A stretch of 64,000 bases of DNA from Lepidodermella squamata (taxonomy: Eukaryota; Gastrotricha). Position 1 is the stretch's first letter; every line of letters starts with the position of its first letter. A program made the translations under genes and the position numbers. The notes beneath the pieces were generated by a model that ran no database searches, was not told the DNA's origin, and saw only the letters and a program-made list of their open reading frames with translations. Shown here piece after piece: positions 1 through 12,400 of this stretch. Location: contig JBLDXI010000012.1 in the NCBI GenBank assembly GCA_047495785.1, positions 620,001-684,000 on the forward strand, read 5' to 3'.

Positions 1-3000
1 TCAAGTCAAACCTGTCAAAATGGCGGAAATTGCGTGCAAAGCGGCGGCAGAATTACTTGCAGGTGCCCGGAGGGATTCGGAGGCGCGTTTTGTCAAAATC
101 CGTTGAACCCCTGCGAATTGACTCCTAACCCGTGTCAATCGGGTTCAACGTGCGTCCAACCGGATCCGGTCCGCAGTCCGCTGGCGTATGCTTGCTTGTG
201 CCCACCTGGCATGACCGGGCAATTCTGTGAGCAAGAGATAAATTATTGCGCGAATGTTTCTTGCCACCACGGCGGATCTTGCGTGAATCACGGCACTTCG
301 TTCCAGTGCATCTGCCAGACCGGATTTACGGGTGCTTACTGCGAGTTGGACATTGTAAGTTGCGACTAATCATCTACTTATGATTATTTCATGATCCCAC
401 GCGTTTTTCTTCCAGGACGAATGCAAGCTGTTTGCGCCATGTGCGCAGTCGGGGGCACCGTGTCGAAACACGATGGGCTCGTACGAATGTGATTGCCGTG
501 CTATTACCAGCCGCTGGGTAGACGGCAAAAATTGCACCGTGCCTCTTACAGGTATAACAAGAATCTGTTATTTTTTCGTAGTATCATAGCATAAAGCCGT
601 AGAAAAATCGCGCCAGACTAGACGGGTGTTTTATATTCTGCGTAGCACTCGCGTATGTGCACAGCTGGTTCTCATTGCTGGGCGAAAAAAGTATCGTAAA
701 TTAATAATAATTTCACCCCCAACTCTGGCCCACTATCTCTAGTGATTTAATTGCCAGACTAGCACCTAGAACTCCGAATGAACTTCTGTCATTTGGCGAC
801 GTCAGTTTTTATTGGCTTATTAACAATTGGTATTAGATAGACGCAAGATTTATTCATTCTTGTAATTTGCTATTCTTCTAGGCTGCTCGGGCAAGAATCT
901 GTGTCAGAATGGCGGTACCTGTCATCCGATTTTACAAGACGAGGCGCGCAATGTCCACGATTTCTACTGCATTTGCCCTCAAAGCTGGACAGGAACTTAT
1001 TGCGAAATCGCTAATACAATCAGTTTATATGGAAATGGGTCGATGAAGTACAGCCGGCCTGTTAGAGACATGCCTATATTCCTTACTTTCGACTTCAGAA
1101 CTACGATACCGGAGGGATCACTTCTCGATATCGTCCTAGCAAAAGATCGGTTAGATGACGGCAGATCGAGTTCACCGGCGTTAATTTCGCTGAATTTATT
1201 GCGCGGCTATCTTCGCATCAACTTTTTCCAGCGTAAACAATTTGCATATCCTTATTCGGCTGCTAATGACGACTGGACTTCGGTTGAACTCGCAGTTTAC
1301 CAGAACGGAACCAGCAAAATTAAGGTCAAGCAATCGATGTGCGATTTTCCATTCTGCATGTCCTCCTTCGAGGCCGTTGCTCCGGCTGGTTTAATTTCGC
1401 AAGATTCTGACCAGATGATGCATTTCTTCTTCGGATCTCGATCGAAGCCGACATCATCAGGTTTCATTGGCTGTGTCAGAAATGCGACATTGAACACTGA
1501 TATTGTCATTAATTCGCTGTTAACTGAAAAGTTGAACACTTATCACGGATGCCGCCAGACCAGTCCATGTTCCGAGCCTTCGAACCAGTGCAGCGGGAAT
1601 GGAGTTTGCGTCGATCGTTGGATTCGAACTGATTGCAAGTGCTCGCCTGGCTTCGATGGTCCCACCTGTTCTCAGCGCTTGCCAAAATACACCCTTGGTT
1701 ATGTTGATTCGATGCCGAAATCGATAAAACTAACCCCTACACCGGCTTTCAAGTACCCACTAGACATGACAATCGCGTTCAGACCATCACCGACCAATGG
1801 TAACATGACAACTCAGCTACTCATGGTCAGCTTCAATTCATCTGGTCAATCGAATGTCGGATTTTTATTCACCCTGTCGAATAACTGGTTATTTATGAAT
1901 GCGAAACAAGTCAGCGGCCGGGTTGAGCCAGGTAATCAGCATCTTCTGTCGTTGTCTGTCACGCCTGATAACCAGAGAAATAGCTTGGTGGTTCAGGTTA
2001 GATTGAACGAGACGCTGGTCACAAATTACGACCTACCGCTTCCGAATACAGTGCTAGTTTCGGTGTTGATGGGCAATTCAAACACCCGCATTCGCCGTGA
2101 AACTGTTAATTTATCGACGATACTCGGCTATTTTATCGCGGATATGATCGAAGTGAACGGAAATCGGTTGACTGTAACTGCTCCGAGCAATAGCAGTTTT
2201 GCTGGAATGACCGTTGACACAACGCTGGCTGTACCCTACGAGTTCATGAAGTCGGTTTGCCGGCCCACTGAGCCGTGTAAAAACGGCGGGGTTTGCCGCA
2301 ATTCTATTGCCGAGGGTTTTCAATGCCAATGCACGAAAGGATTTTCCGGCCGGACCTGCTCAGAACCGCAGCCGTGTGACTACGTTAATTGCCCGCCTCC
2401 GTTTTCATGCGTAGCCGTATCCTCAGACAAGGCTTACTGCTCCGGGTCGATATCTCTCGATGGCTATAAAGAGTTCGTTGAATTCGACGCTGAGAAGACC
2501 GCTTCGATTTTCGACTCGGCTATGAAGCCGTTCAAAGTCCACTTCGAGTTCAGGACGAAGCAACAGAACGGCGTTGTTATGCTTGCGGTTGCGCGAAAAA
2601 CTGGCCGTTACTTCCTCGTTGAACTAATCAATCGACGTCTTGTGCTGTCGCAAAACATTTTGCAGTCTAGCGCCAGCGGTTGGTTGAGCCAGGAGGAGGA
2701 AATCGCCGATGGCTCGTGGGTTAATTTCAGCCTAGAAATTGCGTCATCGATTAACGGCAATCAATTGCGGCTGCAAATGACAAAATCTAACGGCGGAGAG
2801 TCGCGAGTTGTAGCGGCTGGCAATTTCCCGATTGCGCAGCAACCTGCGTTCTACGCGGCTACCGATTTTTCGTTGTTCTTCGGCGGCGTTGCTATGGAAA
2901 CGTATTCGAAGTTGAAATCGGTGTTCGCCACACGTTGGAATATGACTATGTGCATTAAAAACGCGAGTTATGCCGACATACCGCTGGTTTCTGTGATGCC

Positions 3001-5057
3001 GAAGAGTTTGACAACGCGATTTGGCAACTACCAGGCATCGACCCTGGTTCGCGGTTACGAAACACTGCTGACGGTTACTGATCGGGCGCAGTTTAGCTAC
3101 GGCTGCCCGCCGACCTCGCCGTGCTCGACATCGCCGGACCTAGCGGTGTGTCAGAACCGAGGCACGTGCCTGGCGCAATGGCTCGACGATTATTCATGCA
3201 CGTGTCCGGTCGGTTTCACCGGAAAGTATTGCCAGGCGCTGGTTTCCGCCTGCTCACCTGCGAACCCGTGCGGCCCTGGTTCGACGTGTTTCGACCTCGT
3301 GGGTGGCGGCTATCGCTGTTCGTGCGCTCCTGGACGAAGTGGCGAGAGGTTCGTTGTTTTCGGTTTCAAGTTTCATTTTGATTACCTTCATTGCCCGCGC
3401 CTTATCACACAGTCCCCGCCCGCATTTTTATTAAGGCAAAAGTAAATGTGCCATGATAACACCTTATCACTCGAGCGGAAAAATTCACCCTGTCTGCTAT
3501 GTTATTCTAAATTACATAGAGAACTATTTTATACGTGAATCATGCGTTTTCTTATATTTTCACTTATTTCGATTTTCATATTACCCAGATGCGAGACCAC
3601 TGTTGAAAATTCGCCATCGCTGATTCTTAACAGTGTTTGCGACACGTTGAAGCCGTGTAAGAACAAGGCGTCTTGCGTTCCGACAAATGGCGCCCCGGGT
3701 GGCTATCGATGCAACTGCCTCGGAACAGGCTTCGACGGCCAGAATTGCACGGTTGCTCTATCGCTGTCATGCTCTCCTGCTTCTGAAGCGCCGTGCCTCA
3801 ACGATGGCGTGTGCATGAATTCTACTGCGACGAATCCGTTGGAAGCCAACTTCACTTGTTCATGCAAAAATGGGTTCTACGGTCGCGTTTGCGAATATGC
3901 GACCGACTGGTGTGCTGGAAACAACTGCCTTAATGGCGCCAAGTGCCTGCCGCAGCCGCAATACCAAAATTACACCTGCATGTGTGCCCCTGGTACGTTT
4001 CAATTTTTTCGATAATTAAGGAGGATTTTTTGTTTATTTTCATTAATTTCCTTTATGTTCGTTGTTTTTACATTTTGTTTCAATATTTTCAGGCTACACC
4101 GGCGATATGTGTGAAAACAAGACGGATTTCTGCGCGTCGAAGCCGTGTTTCAACAAGGGTGTATGCGAGAACACCGCCGTCGGCTACAACTGTTCATGTG
4201 CGAGAGGTTTCTACGGCGCTAATTGTCAGTTGCGCGAGGCGGGCGTCTGCGAAAACAAGCCGTGCAAACGCGGCGTGTGCGTCGAAACCGACGGCGGGCA
4301 GAACTTCACGTGCGACTGCTCGAACGAGCCCGGCTACGACCCGGTCACGTGCGACGACGTCGACGAGTGTGTAACGCTGTCACCTTGCAAAAACAACGCC
4401 GTTTGCGCGAATCTGGTCGGCGACTACAACTGCACGTGCGAGCTTGGCTTCGCGGGCAAAAACTGCTCAGAGGTGAACTGCGCGGCTGTTGATTGCATCC
4501 ACGGCAAGTGCAAGGAAACGCTAGACAACACCTGGGAATGTGAATGCGAGCCTTTCTACCACAAGGTCGACAAGTTCTGCTCGAAGGGAGACAAATGCGC
4601 AGCAAAGCCGTGTTTCAACGGCACTTGCATCCCAGACCAGATGCGGCCGTTCGACAGCTATCGTTGCGACTGCGCGCCAGGGTGGTTGAACGAAAACTGT
4701 TCGACTGCGAATTGCACGCTGGACAAAAATTATTGTTCAAACGGTGGCAGGTGTCGAATGGTCGAGGAAACACTTGGCTTCTGGATCGCCCAGTGCGACT
4801 GCCCGACCGGCTGGACCCCGTCATCTTTGTGCACTGAGGCGATTAAGATGGAAGAATTCCGGGCTGAGTGGGTCTGGGCGCCTCTAGTCGCCGCATTTTC
4901 GGCCGCCCTGCTAATATGCGCAGTAATTCTATTCCTCCGGATTAAACAGAAACGAGCGACTGGCGGCAATTATTCGCCGTCGAGACAGGAAGCTATCGGG
5001 ACGAGGGTGGAACTTGAAGACATCATCAAACCACCGCCCGAAGAACGGCTAATATGA
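1..5057 (+). CDS. crb: Crumbs apical polarity protein, 3' part (5' end outside window)
   Basis: Exons 1-354, 416-551, 882-3348, 3589-3992 and 4093-5057 join in phase into 1441 visible residues, open at the left edge. In order there are EGF-like repeats, three laminin-G-like blocks (roughly bases 1040-1550, 1690-2260 and 2450-3090) separated by EGF modules, and then a run of about ten EGF modules. One of these is calcium-binding type (DVDEC, near 4360). A membrane segment (WVWAPLVAAFSAALLICAVI) and a 37-residue tail follow. The tail keeps the FERM-binding region (RATGGNYSPSRQE) and the C-terminal PDZ ligand PPPEERLI, which matches the Crumbs family. In known animals Crumbs sets apical membrane identity by binding PALS1/Stardust, PAR6 and FERM proteins. 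The 3348/3589 junction (phase 2) restores an EGF end (SGERCE), which supports that intron. The first exons and signal peptide lie outside the window. Confidence 0.96.
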
Positions 5058-5189
5058 GCCCTCTAGATCACATCACATTCTCGCGCTTCTTTCTCATTGT
5101 CAAATACCTGAAGCTCTTTTTTGTTATATCAGATGAAGCTATTTTCTACCGCTCGAAAACAGATGCACGGTTTTATAATAATTATTATA

Positions 5190-5195
5190 AATAAA
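5190..5195 (+). terminator. AATAAA poly(A) signal of crumbs
   Basis: A canonical hexamer lies 133 bases after the crumbs stop codon, in AT-rich sequence. It is the best candidate for the 3' end of the first crumbs transcript. Confidence 0.6.
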
Positions 5196-7693
5196 TGAAG
5201 ATGAAACAAATAATTATCAGAGATCGACGAAATTATGTGCGAACCAACAAATTGATGGTGATTGCATATGTAGCGTCTTGTAAATACACGCGTCTTTTTT
5301 ACGATTTTGATGTTTTATATTTCTTGTGTTATCGTGTACGATATACGAGAAGTGGTTGCCGCCTGCCCGTGATCTTTTTCCGAACATTTGAGTCCCACGT
5401 TGTGAAATAACGTGATCCTTCTCATCTTCCTGTTTCGTTACAATAGCCGAGAGTTGAAGCCACCTTAATATTTCCTGCTGACCACTCGATTCTCTGTTTC
5501 CAAGTTTTTCTTGTTAACTGTTCAAACAAATCATTGCGTAACTTAACCAGATCAATCGGTGTTGTGATGATAATACTGCTCTCTCTCGTTCTCAGTCTAA
5601 TTTTTGAAAATATTTCGCTTCGCAATACCTAAATTTTACGTGTTTTGTCATCTCTTTGTTCGCTCAATATTCCAACAACTGAGTTGTTTTCGCCTATCAG
5701 TTCTTTCCCGCGTCAATAATTTGCCCTTATGAATTTAATTGGGCTTGATGATCAATCTGACTCCCGAGGTTGTGTTTTTATCGAAAAAGATGATTATATT
5801 ATTATCATGAGATCATCGTTCATTCTTGTTTATTTTATGCCACTCCGGATCGACCAACACGTTTTTGTGATTTTATCATATATAATAAATTGGCTACACC
5901 TGAACACGCTCCACTAGGAAATATGAAAATTGTTGCCTGATTTTACTTGAAGAAATGTTTTCTCTACCTTAATTCTCGCGACATTGTATAATTTGTAGTT
6001 CATGAAATAGGTATATTTGTCTACATTGTATATTATTCAAATTAATGATGATAAATCTATGATTTTAAATTGCTGCTACGATGCACACATGAGAAGCGTT
6101 TATGACATTTTGATTGTTGCCTTTGTTGTCTCTTATTTGTTCGGTCTTTGATAAAAATAACAAGTGGAGAGTTGAAAAAATAAAAACCGAAAGATTTGTT
6201 ACGCCAGAAACTCGCGCTCTTGTTATTGTTTTTTCCCCAACAGTTTTCCGGTGTAAAATTAGATAGCGATTTGATCGTAGTTGTTTACCAGGATGCTGGA
6301 TCCGTGAGCAACGCGTAGGCTTCATATCCACTACTAATCAGGTAGCGGGTGCCGTCATTTTCAGCGTTCTAAATGAGTAGAATTGCGCTCATTGTGTGTA
6401 CACTACGTGGAACGGGAGGTATTGGGGCACGTCGTCGCACACGGAATACGAAATTAACGTAGTTTTAATGAACAGTTCGCGAAAAGCTGAGCTCTCCCTA
6501 ATTTCGCAGCTGCACTACGCTGCGTGCTGAGGGAATGGTGTGTTGTAGCCATCACCGGACTAATGATGTCTCCAAAAGGTTGTTAAAGTCGCCGCAACTC
6601 AACTCTGAAATGGCTCTGCCCTACTTGGAGTACACCGAGCTCCGCATATTTGCAGTATATACATTTCACTACGGAATTTCGAGTTCTAAATTTTATACTA
6701 GGAACACCTGGCATATTTCAATTTTAGGAAAAATGATATTTTTCGCCCATCCTGCCAAAGGTATAAACATTTTTTGCGAATTCCCAGGTGGCATATGGTG
6801 CCAAAATTACCAGCGTGATTCAGATTTTTTTTAGCGTAAAGAGCCTATGAACTATGAATGCTCGCATCGTACAACAAAGCGTCGTTTTTTTATTAAAAAA
6901 GCGCATGATTGCGTGAAAAAGCAGCCTCCTTTCATTATTATTGCCGCATATAATACAGAACAAGTTTGCACCTGTATTTTCTACGTGGAATCGCTTATTA
7001 TTAGTATTATTGAAAATTAATATATACGAAGACTCATCTCTCTCCGCGTCCATCTTGTAGTCGAGTGTTTTATTAGTATTATACGACAAAAAATTGACTG
7101 CAGCGACAATTGTTTGCCTTTCTTGTGCAGGTATTTTTTTACTATAATATGCACCTATGCCGCGTTTACTTCCATATTTGACACATAACGTGAGGCTGGA
7201 ACATATTATACTGTATAGTTAGGTATAAGTGATGGTCGACTGTACAATGCCGACGCGATGTCGTGTAATATATGCGATTTGCATATATTTATTGCGAATT
7301 CTTGTCTTTTTACTTGTCTTGCGTAAATAAAAAACAAGAGTAAACGGCTTTGCATGCCCATTACAGAGCTAAAAGTACAGCGATAATGCTGTTTTAATAA
7401 TAATATTAATAATGGGTTCTAACGGGCGAAGAGCATACGGCGAATCACTTGACGTGTCGAATAATAAAATAGCAAGCGAACGGAGACACCTAACGCGGGT
7501 ACTTGTCCGCCAAAAGACGCCTGCACGCCCCCCTAAGCTTTTTATACGCGTAACACTTGAGCATACATTATTTCAGCGTTACTATTCTGCACTTGCATGA
7601 CAGTGTTTTTTCATGATACTAATTAAGTTATGGTCTAATTTTACGATTGTTTTAGGTTAATAAATTGGCACCTAAAAACGGAGTGATTTTTAG
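5196..7693. other. Intergenic AT-rich stretch between the two Crumbs tails
   Basis: About 2.5 kb without a convincing gene. Short open frames on both strands (for example near 6065-6331 minus and 6535-6834 plus) show no domain, no splice partners and no codon bias I can recognise. If the module at 7706-8297 is an alternative last exon of crumbs, this stretch is intron. If it is a separate gene, this is promoter and leader sequence. An acceptor-like TTTTTAG ends at 7693. Confidence 0.5.
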
Positions 7694-7705
7694 TGTTGCT
7701 GAAAA

Positions 7706-8297
7706 ATGCCGCATTCAGGTGCGGAGACTACACCTTTTACAACGCTGGACGCTGCCCAGCGAATTTCATTGCTCACAGATCAGTGTTTAACTTCTCCAAG
7801 CCCACTTTGCTCGGGAAATGGCAACTGTACGTTGACTTCCTCAGATGCCCACCGATCGGTAGGGAACTCATCAATGAGCCTTCTACCTGAGATTACAGCC
7901 AATCGACTCGCCACTAATGAAACACAATGCTCTTGCAACCCAGGCAAGTTGAAATTAAAATTAAAATTAAAATTAAATCGAATTTAATTGGCAAACATAT
8001 TTAGGCTGGCAGGGTGAATTTTGCCAGTTCCTCACTAAGTCTACTCAAGCCACGTTTCGACCCGAATGGGTTTGGGCACCCATTGTTTCGGTCTTTGGTG
8101 CTATCTTATTAGTGATCGGAGTTTACTTCCTATTCCGATATATCAAACGGCGCCGCGAGTCGACGGCGACATACAACCCTGGAAAGGAAGAAGTTCTTCG
8201 GCCACGGTTAGACATGGTGATAACGTCTGCCAATACAAACGGCACTTTCCGTCAAATAGATATCATGAAGCCACCACCAATAGAAAGATTGATATAG
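7706..8297 (+). CDS. Second Crumbs-type C-terminal module (EGF, membrane segment, ERLI tail)
   Basis: Exons 7706-7943 and 8005-8297 encode one EGF-like motif (LCSGNGNC ... QCSCNPGWQGEFC) and a membrane segment (FRPEWVWAPIVSVFGAILLV). The cytoplasmic tail has the Crumbs FERM-binding pattern (TATYNPGKEEVLRPRLDM) and the PDZ ligand PPPIERLI. The tail carries about 15 extra residues between these motifs. The EGF and membrane parts align with the last EGF and membrane segment of the crumbs gene upstream. The intron starts GCAAGT, so it is a GC-AG intron. Two readings are possible. It may be an independent short gene with the ATG at 7706, 12 bases after an acceptor AG, but then it lacks a visible signal peptide. 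Or it may be an alternative last exon of crumbs: an acceptor ending at 7718 is in phase with the crumbs donor at 3992. I cannot decide from sequence alone. Confidence 0.8.
7952..7978. repeat. (AAATTA)n short tandem repeat inside the GC-AG intron
   Basis: Four head-to-tail AAATTA units plus a partial unit fill the middle of the 61-bp intron of the second Crumbs module. Confidence 0.85.
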
Positions 8298-9415
8298 AAA
8301 AATTTTAAGCTATATATTTCAATTTTTATACTATTGTGAGTAATGACTATTTACCGCCTGCTATAGATCAAAATTACCTGAAAATATCGTTGCATGAAGA
8401 TGAGTTGAAGTACAATCAAACGAGTTGTGAAAAGAGTCATTTTTCTTCTTTACAATTCATATCTATAATGAATTCTTTCTTTCATAACATCACCACCTAT
8501 AAGATAACAATATTGTGCATTCCCATCCCGTTCGTTTTTTCACTGAGAGGCAAGAAAATGTTCTGAATAGCGGCTTTACTCGCTATTTCCGCGATTGTAG
8601 TTATTCTTCTTTTCGTCAGAAAATTGTGAGCAAGTTCATCAGTATTTTCATTTTTTGTTTTATAATTCGCACCTTGCTGAGAGAGAATCACTTGCCGTCT
8701 GGACGAAATTGATGCGTGGAAATACGTTTTAAGCGAGTTACCTAAATGCTATGTATAATATTTGATAATGATGATATATTTTTGCCCGTATAATTAGCAA
8801 ATCGAATTATTTCGATCAGTGTCAACTATGCAAATTGGCTGTCTTCTTTCATTTCTGTCAAATCGCGGAGAACCAAAATTGAATAATTAAAATGCGTTTT
8901 TTCATTGAATGGTTGATTAACGAATACATTCGGCGATATTTACAAAACTTGAACGGCTCCAGCATTAAAAAAACAACGGCTTCCTGCAGAAATCATCAAC
9001 GTGTTTTATTTTTAGTTCTTGTTGTAACGTGACCAACTTATAGATCACTTGCCGCAAGGAATTTATCAAGAGTGAGAGAAGTCAGTAATTTTGATAGCAA
9101 CAACTTTTTATTGAAGACACATACACGACATTATATAGCTTAAAATTTCGTTCAATAACGCGTTGAGGCTCAGCACGGAAATAATGGAAAGCAAAAGGTA
9201 TAAACGCAATTTCAATCGAATAGAAGCGATTCTTGTAATCACACCGATTTTGAGCTACACATACGATCCAGCTTAAAAATTACTGACTCGACCTGCGGCG
9301 TGAGTGTGCATGGCTCGAATATTTTTAGAGAATTTTTATTCTTTTCCGAAGTGCAGCACATCCACACAGATGAAACGGGCACATTTTCATAATTTCTCAT
9401 GGGGTAGAAAAGCGG
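8298..9415. other. 3' flanks of the Crumbs module (+) and UBR4 (-)
   Basis: AT-rich convergent region. No further gene is visible. It should contain the 3' UTRs of the + strand Crumbs module and the - strand UBR4. No clear AATAAA was found on the + strand close to 8297. Confidence 0.5.
9335..9340 (-). terminator. AATAAA poly(A) signal of UBR4 (minus strand)
   Basis: TTTATT on the + strand reads AATAAA on the minus strand, about 75 bases past the UBR4 stop codon at 9416-9418. Confidence 0.6.
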
Positions 9416-12400
9416 TTACGGAGCCGAGGCTATTGTCTCTTTGAGAAACGCAGCCGCATCCGAAACTTCATCGTGAAGGTTCAGAAGATCCGTGAATTCC
9501 TCCAATTCAGCCGGTACCATGTCGGAGTCAAATTTCGAAAGCAGTTTGCCGCAAGCCTGCACTAGGGCCGCGTCATTTTTGCGAATATACGACGCTAGTG
9601 CCTCGGTCCAAGTCGGGGTAGCTGTCAAACGAGGCCATAGGCTCGTGTAAATCGAGTCGCACAGGGCGAAAAACAGCAAAGAGGGGCGATAGACGTCAAA
9701 CGCGTAGATTTGTCGGTCGCCCGACCCTAGCGAGTCGATAGATTGGTTTGGCGATAGATGCCTGGCATGGGCAGCAATCAAAATCCGACGCAACAGCCCG
9801 AGTCTCAGAGCTTGCCATTGATCACGGTCGACAATAAGAAGTGACAGAACTGTGTAGTAAAACGCACCCTCCGGCTCGTAGGCGGACGAGACCCAGCGAG
9901 AAGATGGCTGTTCTAGAAACGCTATCACAACTGAATCCCGAGCATGGGATGACTCATGATTGGTCAAGGCGTACAAGGCTAGATAAAGCAAATGCGGAAC
10001 GAGCTGCAAATTCGTCTCTCGCCCGCCTCCGCCCAAGTCAGCGCTGAACGGCTTTTGTTGGGCCAGTTGAAGCAGCAAATGTTTGACATCATGAACCACG
10101 ATCGAGTATGACCAACCGCCCGTTGACGTCATCGCCAAAGCCGCGACTTCACATACATTCACGTTGTACCGCTGCAATGCAAGATTGAAGTGTTGGTCAG
10201 AAACATTAGGCCCTTGGGTGGGTAGCAAGCCGTTGCAACGAGCCCCGGCGTTGTGAAGCTGAGCCAGGGTCCAATCGGCCTGGCCACCGGCAGAACGCGC
10301 GTGGGACGCAACAGCCGAGTCGTGGCAGTCGATGTGGACACATACCATCGAACTGGCCGTTGCAACACCTGGTCTACCTCTCGGGTCGAACTCATCAAGC
10401 GGCGCGTATCTCGTGTAGGTATAAATAGCCAACAGCCGATTCGGCGATGATTTGTAACCCTCACGGCAAATGCAACACGCCAAACCGGGCTCTTCTTGAA
10501 TCATGGCCGCAGCTTGTAACGAGGCGCGAGGCGTTGTGGTGACGCGAACTTGCCCGGTCGCTTCATCAGTCGCCATACCAAGATCGGCCAACTGTTTCTG
10601 GCGGCGGTTCATCGCCAGTCGCTTCTTCTCCAAACGAGTTGCTTCTCTTATCTCAGCAACAGCTTGTTTCGCCTCACTGGAATCGACCATCGCGTCTAGT
10701 ACTGCCTCGGCAAGAGGACCGATGTTATTAACTGAACAAGCTTGTTCGGTTTGATGAAGTTGCCGCAGACAATTTTCAGCAACGTATTGTTGGCTGCTTT
10801 TGTGCCCTCTGACCAAACCGGCCAGGATCCTCAATACGAAAGGAACGGCTGGTCTGGAGGCCAATTCTCTCCACTCGGGTGAGTCGGGTGCCCATTTTCC
10901 TGACGGCGTGTGCAACTGGATGTATTCAACCGCCATTCCAAGGATACCTGAATAAAATGCATTAATGAATAAGTAAAATCCTCCTCAAAATCTAGAGACG
11001 AACATATTCTATGCATTCTGAATTCAAGAACTACTGAGTTAATGAGTAGATTTTACCTTCAGTGACAATCATGTCTTTGAGATTGCTGCCGTACTCTCCA
11101 ACGTCGATATTTTGTACGACAGTGCAAAAGCAGTCAATGATAAGCTGGTCGTCCGCCGAGCGTTCCTGGTCGAGGCGCGAGAAGGCCGCGCAATACGGCC
11201 GGAAATATTTGATCAACGCTGACATGCAATCGGGCGAGCCAAGGGCCAAATATGGCAGAATGTGCATCAGTGAATGGAGGACGCCCGAGTTTGACCGAGC
11301 CGAAGTCACGGCTAACTGGAGAAGTTGCTCAATCTGGCCAATACTGGCGCATTGACTCGCGAATGCGGCATGCTCACTAGCTGGTAATTGAGCTGCTTCG
11401 GCTAGAATGATTTCTATCAACCGGCAAAGTTCCTGGCTTAAACTTCCGGATTCTGAGGCCGATGACGGCTGGGCGCGGGGAGTGGCTGGCGGACCAGGTC
11501 TGGGGGTCTGACAGGTGGTGGCTGATTCAACAGATTCTGCCCTCAAACAGCGAGTTAGCGCTGTTAGAAGTGATGAGACCGCCCCGAGAGATGAATCGGT
11601 TAATTTTCGCCGATTCGCCGCCACGTTGACGCAATATCCGAGCAGCTTGACAGCAACAGATAATAATGGTTTACCAGCTGCAACGTTTTCAACACCAGCC
11701 AATCGCTCTAAAACTACAGATAAGCCACCGGACGAGCCAGCCATGAGCGATGCCATTTTGAATGTCTCCTCCTTATCGATATTAGCGTCGACAGGCGGCA
11801 GCGATTCGACAGCATCTTCAGTGGCATCCCCCAACAAGCCTCGCATTCGATAAATTATCCGCATAGGTTCGGCCGGATTTGCGTTCGGCCCTGCTTCAGC
11901 TAACCAAACGCGTCGGTAGACATCCTTGACCGGAAGAGAAAGATTGATGATCTTGTTGCGAATAAGAAGCTCCATGCTGTTTTCATCTTCCAACAACGCG
12001 ATGAGTTCACAGTCATGGCAAATTTTGTTCTTGATATCGCGCATCAAAGGACCCATTCCAGGGTCGGTCGACTTGTACGGGTTTCCTAACATTCGACCTT
12101 GAAGGAATTCTTCCTGCTCCTGGCATTTTTCGATTATCATCGTGAAATCGTCCTTTTGTTTCTCCTCGGGATGAATGATCTCACACAAGCGTTCGAAAAC
12201 ATACGCCGGTGACTTGTAGTCATCAAACGGCATAGTTCGCGCGATGGAAATGCAAATATCAGCCAGCTCCCGGCGATCAGCTTCGGATGTTCCCGTCAAT
12301 GTCTCCAACAAAGCTAACATAGCGGCCTGAGTTCTGTCGATGGCGCGAGTTCTTGAGGCTACAAGTCGTTTAAGGGCCAAATAGCCTCGAAGGAGTAACG

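Noticed and set aside
3349-3445. Crumbs reading on past 3348 to a stop at 3445
   Set aside because: The EGF module is completed only by splicing to 3589 (SGERCE). The unspliced extension has no cysteines in EGF spacing.
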